From Promethearchaeota archaeon (lineage in GTDB: Archaea > Asgardarchaeota > Lokiarchaeia > Sigynarchaeales > MK-D1), in assembly GCA_016839385.1 (NCBI GenBank), contig JAEOUK010000342.1, forward strand, positions 1 through 8,279: a stretch of 8,279 bases of DNA, read 5' to 3'. Shown here one piece after another: positions 5,861 through 8,279 of the stretch (positions within the stretch are counted from its first letter, which is position 1; each line of letters begins with the position of its first letter). The notes beneath the pieces are model-generated. The model was not told the origin of the DNA. It made no database searches and worked only from the letters and a program-made list of their open reading frames with translations. A program made the position numbers and the translations under genes.

Positions 5861-8279
5861 ATGAAACTTAAAACGAAACATATCATACGAGTGATGCTGA
5901 TAACTGTCGTGATCTTACTTTCCATGCCTATTCTTGTCAGTGCGAAAGAACATACTTATGATTCCGCGAAGATTACTACATCCAGCTCAACTCCTTATTC
6001 TAAAGTAGCAATTACTCCTCAATCCTCGATGTTTTCTTCTGTTCAAATTTCAGTCAATCGACCAGGAACGTTTACGTTACAGAATTGGAATGGTGGAGCA
6101 GTTGATACGGCTAATGTTCCCAATGTTGCTGAAGCGGAACTATATTATCCAATTAACATAGGAACTGACATTGCATATCAAAATGGTTACGGATTATCAC
6201 CCGAATGGAATACATATTATGTCAATGTGGCAAATAACAGCTTGATTTATGGAGAATATGAAGTGTCTTTAGTGACAGATAGATATAATCTTGGAAATGG
6301 GGACTCGATTGAGATCCAATTAGATAGTGGAATCATTCCTGAAATCGATATTAATGTCCAGAGGCAAGGAATATATCAGATATGGTACAACGATGTTGGA
6401 GTTACTTTTTCCATTGTTGCTCCTTCAGGCAAGACTGTTACTCCAAGATATGCTCAGCTACCAGATCATCAATTTGGTGGCAGTACGATGGGGAGATACA
6501 TCTATTTTGCTGCGTTTGAAATTGGAAAATATAAAGTAACTTTCACTACGGGAGCAAGTGTCGTTAATTTAAGATGCGAATACTTTAGCTCAAAAACAAT
6601 TCGCAGTGGAACATCCATTTCCGATGGTGTTCTTCCTGGATCTTCAGAAATTTTGAATCCGGAATATCAAAAATATGTGTATGAATTGAACATCGATCTC
6701 TTAAATTACTACATATATTCAATGAATTTTGATTTCAATGATCCAGGAGCAGCAAATCGAAGAATTTTCTATGAGACTGCAAGTGTGATGACTTCAGCTA
6801 CATTAAGTACTGGAGATGATATAATTTACAGTCCCTTAGGTGGTTCAAAGATTTATTTGGTAATAGATTTACCTGATTACTTTACTTGGGCTAGTCCAGG
6901 AGTTGCCGAAAGCAACGTACCAAGATTTTCTATGGAGTTTACAGAAGTAAAATCTGATAAGGTCTCTTTAGGAGATTCAGAAATGCTTGTAGTAACTCAA
7001 CAGGATTATGCGGTTGGAAGATTTGTTAGAACAAGAAATCCAGGAGTATTGTCCCTTCAATTTGAATCTGTAGGACCTTCTTCTCCAAATTTAATTCACG
7101 GAGCTCCTTACATTCAAGAAATTGCAGATAATCAGATTTTAACTCCTCAAGTATATGATGTTGTCTACAATTCTGGAGGAAATATATCTATCAACATACT
7201 CTTAAGCAAAGGAGACTATAAATTTGGATTCTACCATACAGGATACACTGGAAACGAATATCTTCGATTAACCAGTGCATTTACTAAAGCTGATGACACT
7301 TCCGTAGTTGTAAAAAATCCAACCAGCTATTTGACTTCTGGACAATTTAAGGATATCACTTTATCTGCTTGGACTAACATGCCAGACCCTCAAGGTGCGG
7401 CTCATGGTAATGCATTGACTTGGGATGTTGATGAGACTTTTCGACATAATGGTTATAACGTGACATTTGATCCTGCGAAAAATGGACAATTATTTGATGT
7501 AAATTTGAATCCAAATCTTGAATTTCTATTTGATGCAAGTGGTCCAACTTTTGTTGATTATACTGGAGCATCATCTTTGCCTATCAGCACTGGTGATGCA
7601 ACTGTTGGAGATGCTTTTATCATAGGTTCTTATGATAGATTTACTGGAATAACTGTCTCATTAGGTTCAGCTTCCAATGCAGACGCGTTCGTATGGCAAT
7701 ATCGATCTAGTACCTTAGGTTGGCAAGCATTTAATCCAGCTACACATGATTTTGTAGATGGAACTCACACCGCTTCTGGCAGTTTACAACAAAGCGGATC
7801 TATTTCATGGGATCCAGATACCCTAACAAATTGGAATTTCGTTCAAACAACTTCAAATAACACTGGTACGCAAATACCTGATACTTCGGATCGACCGCTT
7901 TATTTGGTACGAGTTTACTGCAATAGTTCTTCAGTTTCAGCGCCTACTGTATCCAATTTCTCACTGAAGAAATTTGTAAAAATCCAATTTGATTTGGATT
8001 TGGAATTCGGTTATGATGTTGGACCATTGGGAGATCCTTTCTATGCGTCAACAACAGGTGAAACAGACTGGACCGCTCATGTCGTTGATAATGCAGAAAG
8101 TAGCCACTCCATTGACACCTCAAATTTCGGACTGAATTATAATTTCAATTATGAAACTGCATGGTTATTCTTATCTACTGATAGTATGCAAGTACGAAAT
8201 TATAATGGCTCGAATGCTGGAGTTCTTGAAGAATTAAATGCAAATCTAATATTCTCTGTAGCAATTTACCGAGAAAATA
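5861..8279 (+). CDS. Large secreted modular protein, 3' end outside window
   Basis: Hand translation from the ATG at 5861 stays open for 806 codons to the window edge. Residues 1-28 form a clear signal peptide: a basic start (MKLKTKHIIR), a hydrophobic core to about 25, and likely cleavage after V-S-A. The mature chain is rich in Ser, Thr, Asn, Gly and aromatic residues and very poor in Cys, as in beta-rich surface proteins. Three degenerate modules share an opening G-x-[FYL]-x-[LI] strand (G69, G170, G395) and, 52-62 residues later, a G-[EKD]-Y-[EK] strand (G131, G222, G451). Around 590-690 is a different beta module with AFVWQYRSS, LGWQAF, DGT, QSGSISWDP and LYLVRVY. This resembles a module I recall from phage-tail and surface proteins, but without a search that is tentative. 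No catalytic motif is seen. Function is unknown; a cell-surface or adhesin-like role is inferred. A membrane anchor, if any, lies beyond the window. Confidence 0.85.
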   Translation, partial: MKLKTKHIIRVMLITVVILLSMPILVSAKEHTYDSAKITTSSSTPYSKVAITPQSSMFSSVQISVNRPGTFTLQNWNGGAVDTANVPNVAEAELYYPINIGTDIAYQNGYGLSPEWNTYYVNVANNSLIYGEYEVSLVTDRYNLGNGDSIEIQLDSGIIPEIDINVQRQGIYQIWYNDVGVTFSIVAPSGKTVTPRYAQLPDHQFGGSTMGRYIYFAAFEIGKYKVTFTTGASVVNLRCEYFSSKTIRSGTSISDGVLPGSSEILNPEYQKYVYELNIDLLNYYIYSMNFDFNDPGAANRRIFYETASVMTSATLSTGDDIIYSPLGGSKIYLVIDLPDYFTWASPGVAESNVPRFSMEFTEVKSDKVSLGDSEMLVVTQQDYAVGRFVRTRNPGVLSLQFESVGPSSPNLIHGAPYIQEIADNQILTPQVYDVVYNSGGNISINILLSKGDYKFGFYHTGYTGNEYLRLTSAFTKADDTSVVVKNPTSYLTSGQFKDITLSAWTNMPDPQGAAHGNALTWDVDETFRHNGYNVTFDPAKNGQLFDVNLNPNLEFLFDASGPTFVDYTGASSLPISTGDATVGDAFIIGSYDRFTGITVSLGSASNADAFVWQYRSSTLGWQAFNPATHDFVDGTHTASGSLQQSGSISWDPDTLTNWNFVQTTSNNTGTQIPDTSDRPLYLVRVYCNSSSVSAPTVSNFSLKKFVKIQFDLDLEFGYDVGPLGDPFYASTTGETDWTAHVVDNAESSHSIDTSNFGLNYNFNYETAWLFLSTDSMQVRNYNGSNAGVLEELNANLIFSVAIYREN

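Noticed and set aside
6327..6539. 70-codon plus-strand frame inside the secreted-protein gene
   Set aside because: The long frame from 5861 with a signal peptide fully covers this stretch in another phase.
7374..7574. 66-codon minus-strand frame rich in His and Gln
   Set aside because: It is antisense to the secreted protein; the His and Gln bias is the complement of its Asn and Asp codons.

Overview
This AT-rich window looks like archaeal chromosome, most likely from an uncultured Asgard-type (Promethearchaeati) lineage. The pointers are archaeal-style TATA-like boxes, Shine-Dalgarno (SD) starts, T-run terminators, a membrane-embedded M28 peptidase pair and a B-box-like zinc protein with one C-terminal helix. 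The lineage is inferred from gene style only; there is no rRNA or marker gene.

Layout. At 1-675 (+) is the 3' part of an M28-type zinc peptidase gene cut by the window edge. At 830-2083 (+) is a complete tandem paralogue of 417 residues whose zinc site is interrupted by a transmembrane hairpin. At 2253-2609 (+) is a 118-residue Cys-rich, probably tail-anchored zinc-binding protein. At 2708-5644 (-), convergent with it, is a GH38 alpha-mannosidase gene of about 978 codons, broken by one in-frame TAA at 5168-5170 so that it reads as two ORFs. From 5861 (+) to the window end, a secreted protein reads open for at least 806 codons. It has a signal peptide and a chain of beta-type modules, and is transcribed divergently from the mannosidase.

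How the genes may relate. The peptidases are membrane-bound and the large protein is exported. The mannosidase, if functional, would be cytosolic because it has no signal peptide. A loose theme of surface protein and glycan turnover is possible. Nothing in the sequence proves one operon: each gene has its own SD and most are separated by 100-175 bp AT-rich gaps. I see no RNA genes, CRISPR, insertion sequences or phage genes. The points most worth a second look are the membrane hairpin inside the M28 active site, the exact nature of the mannosidase lesion, and the unrecognised modular secreted protein.
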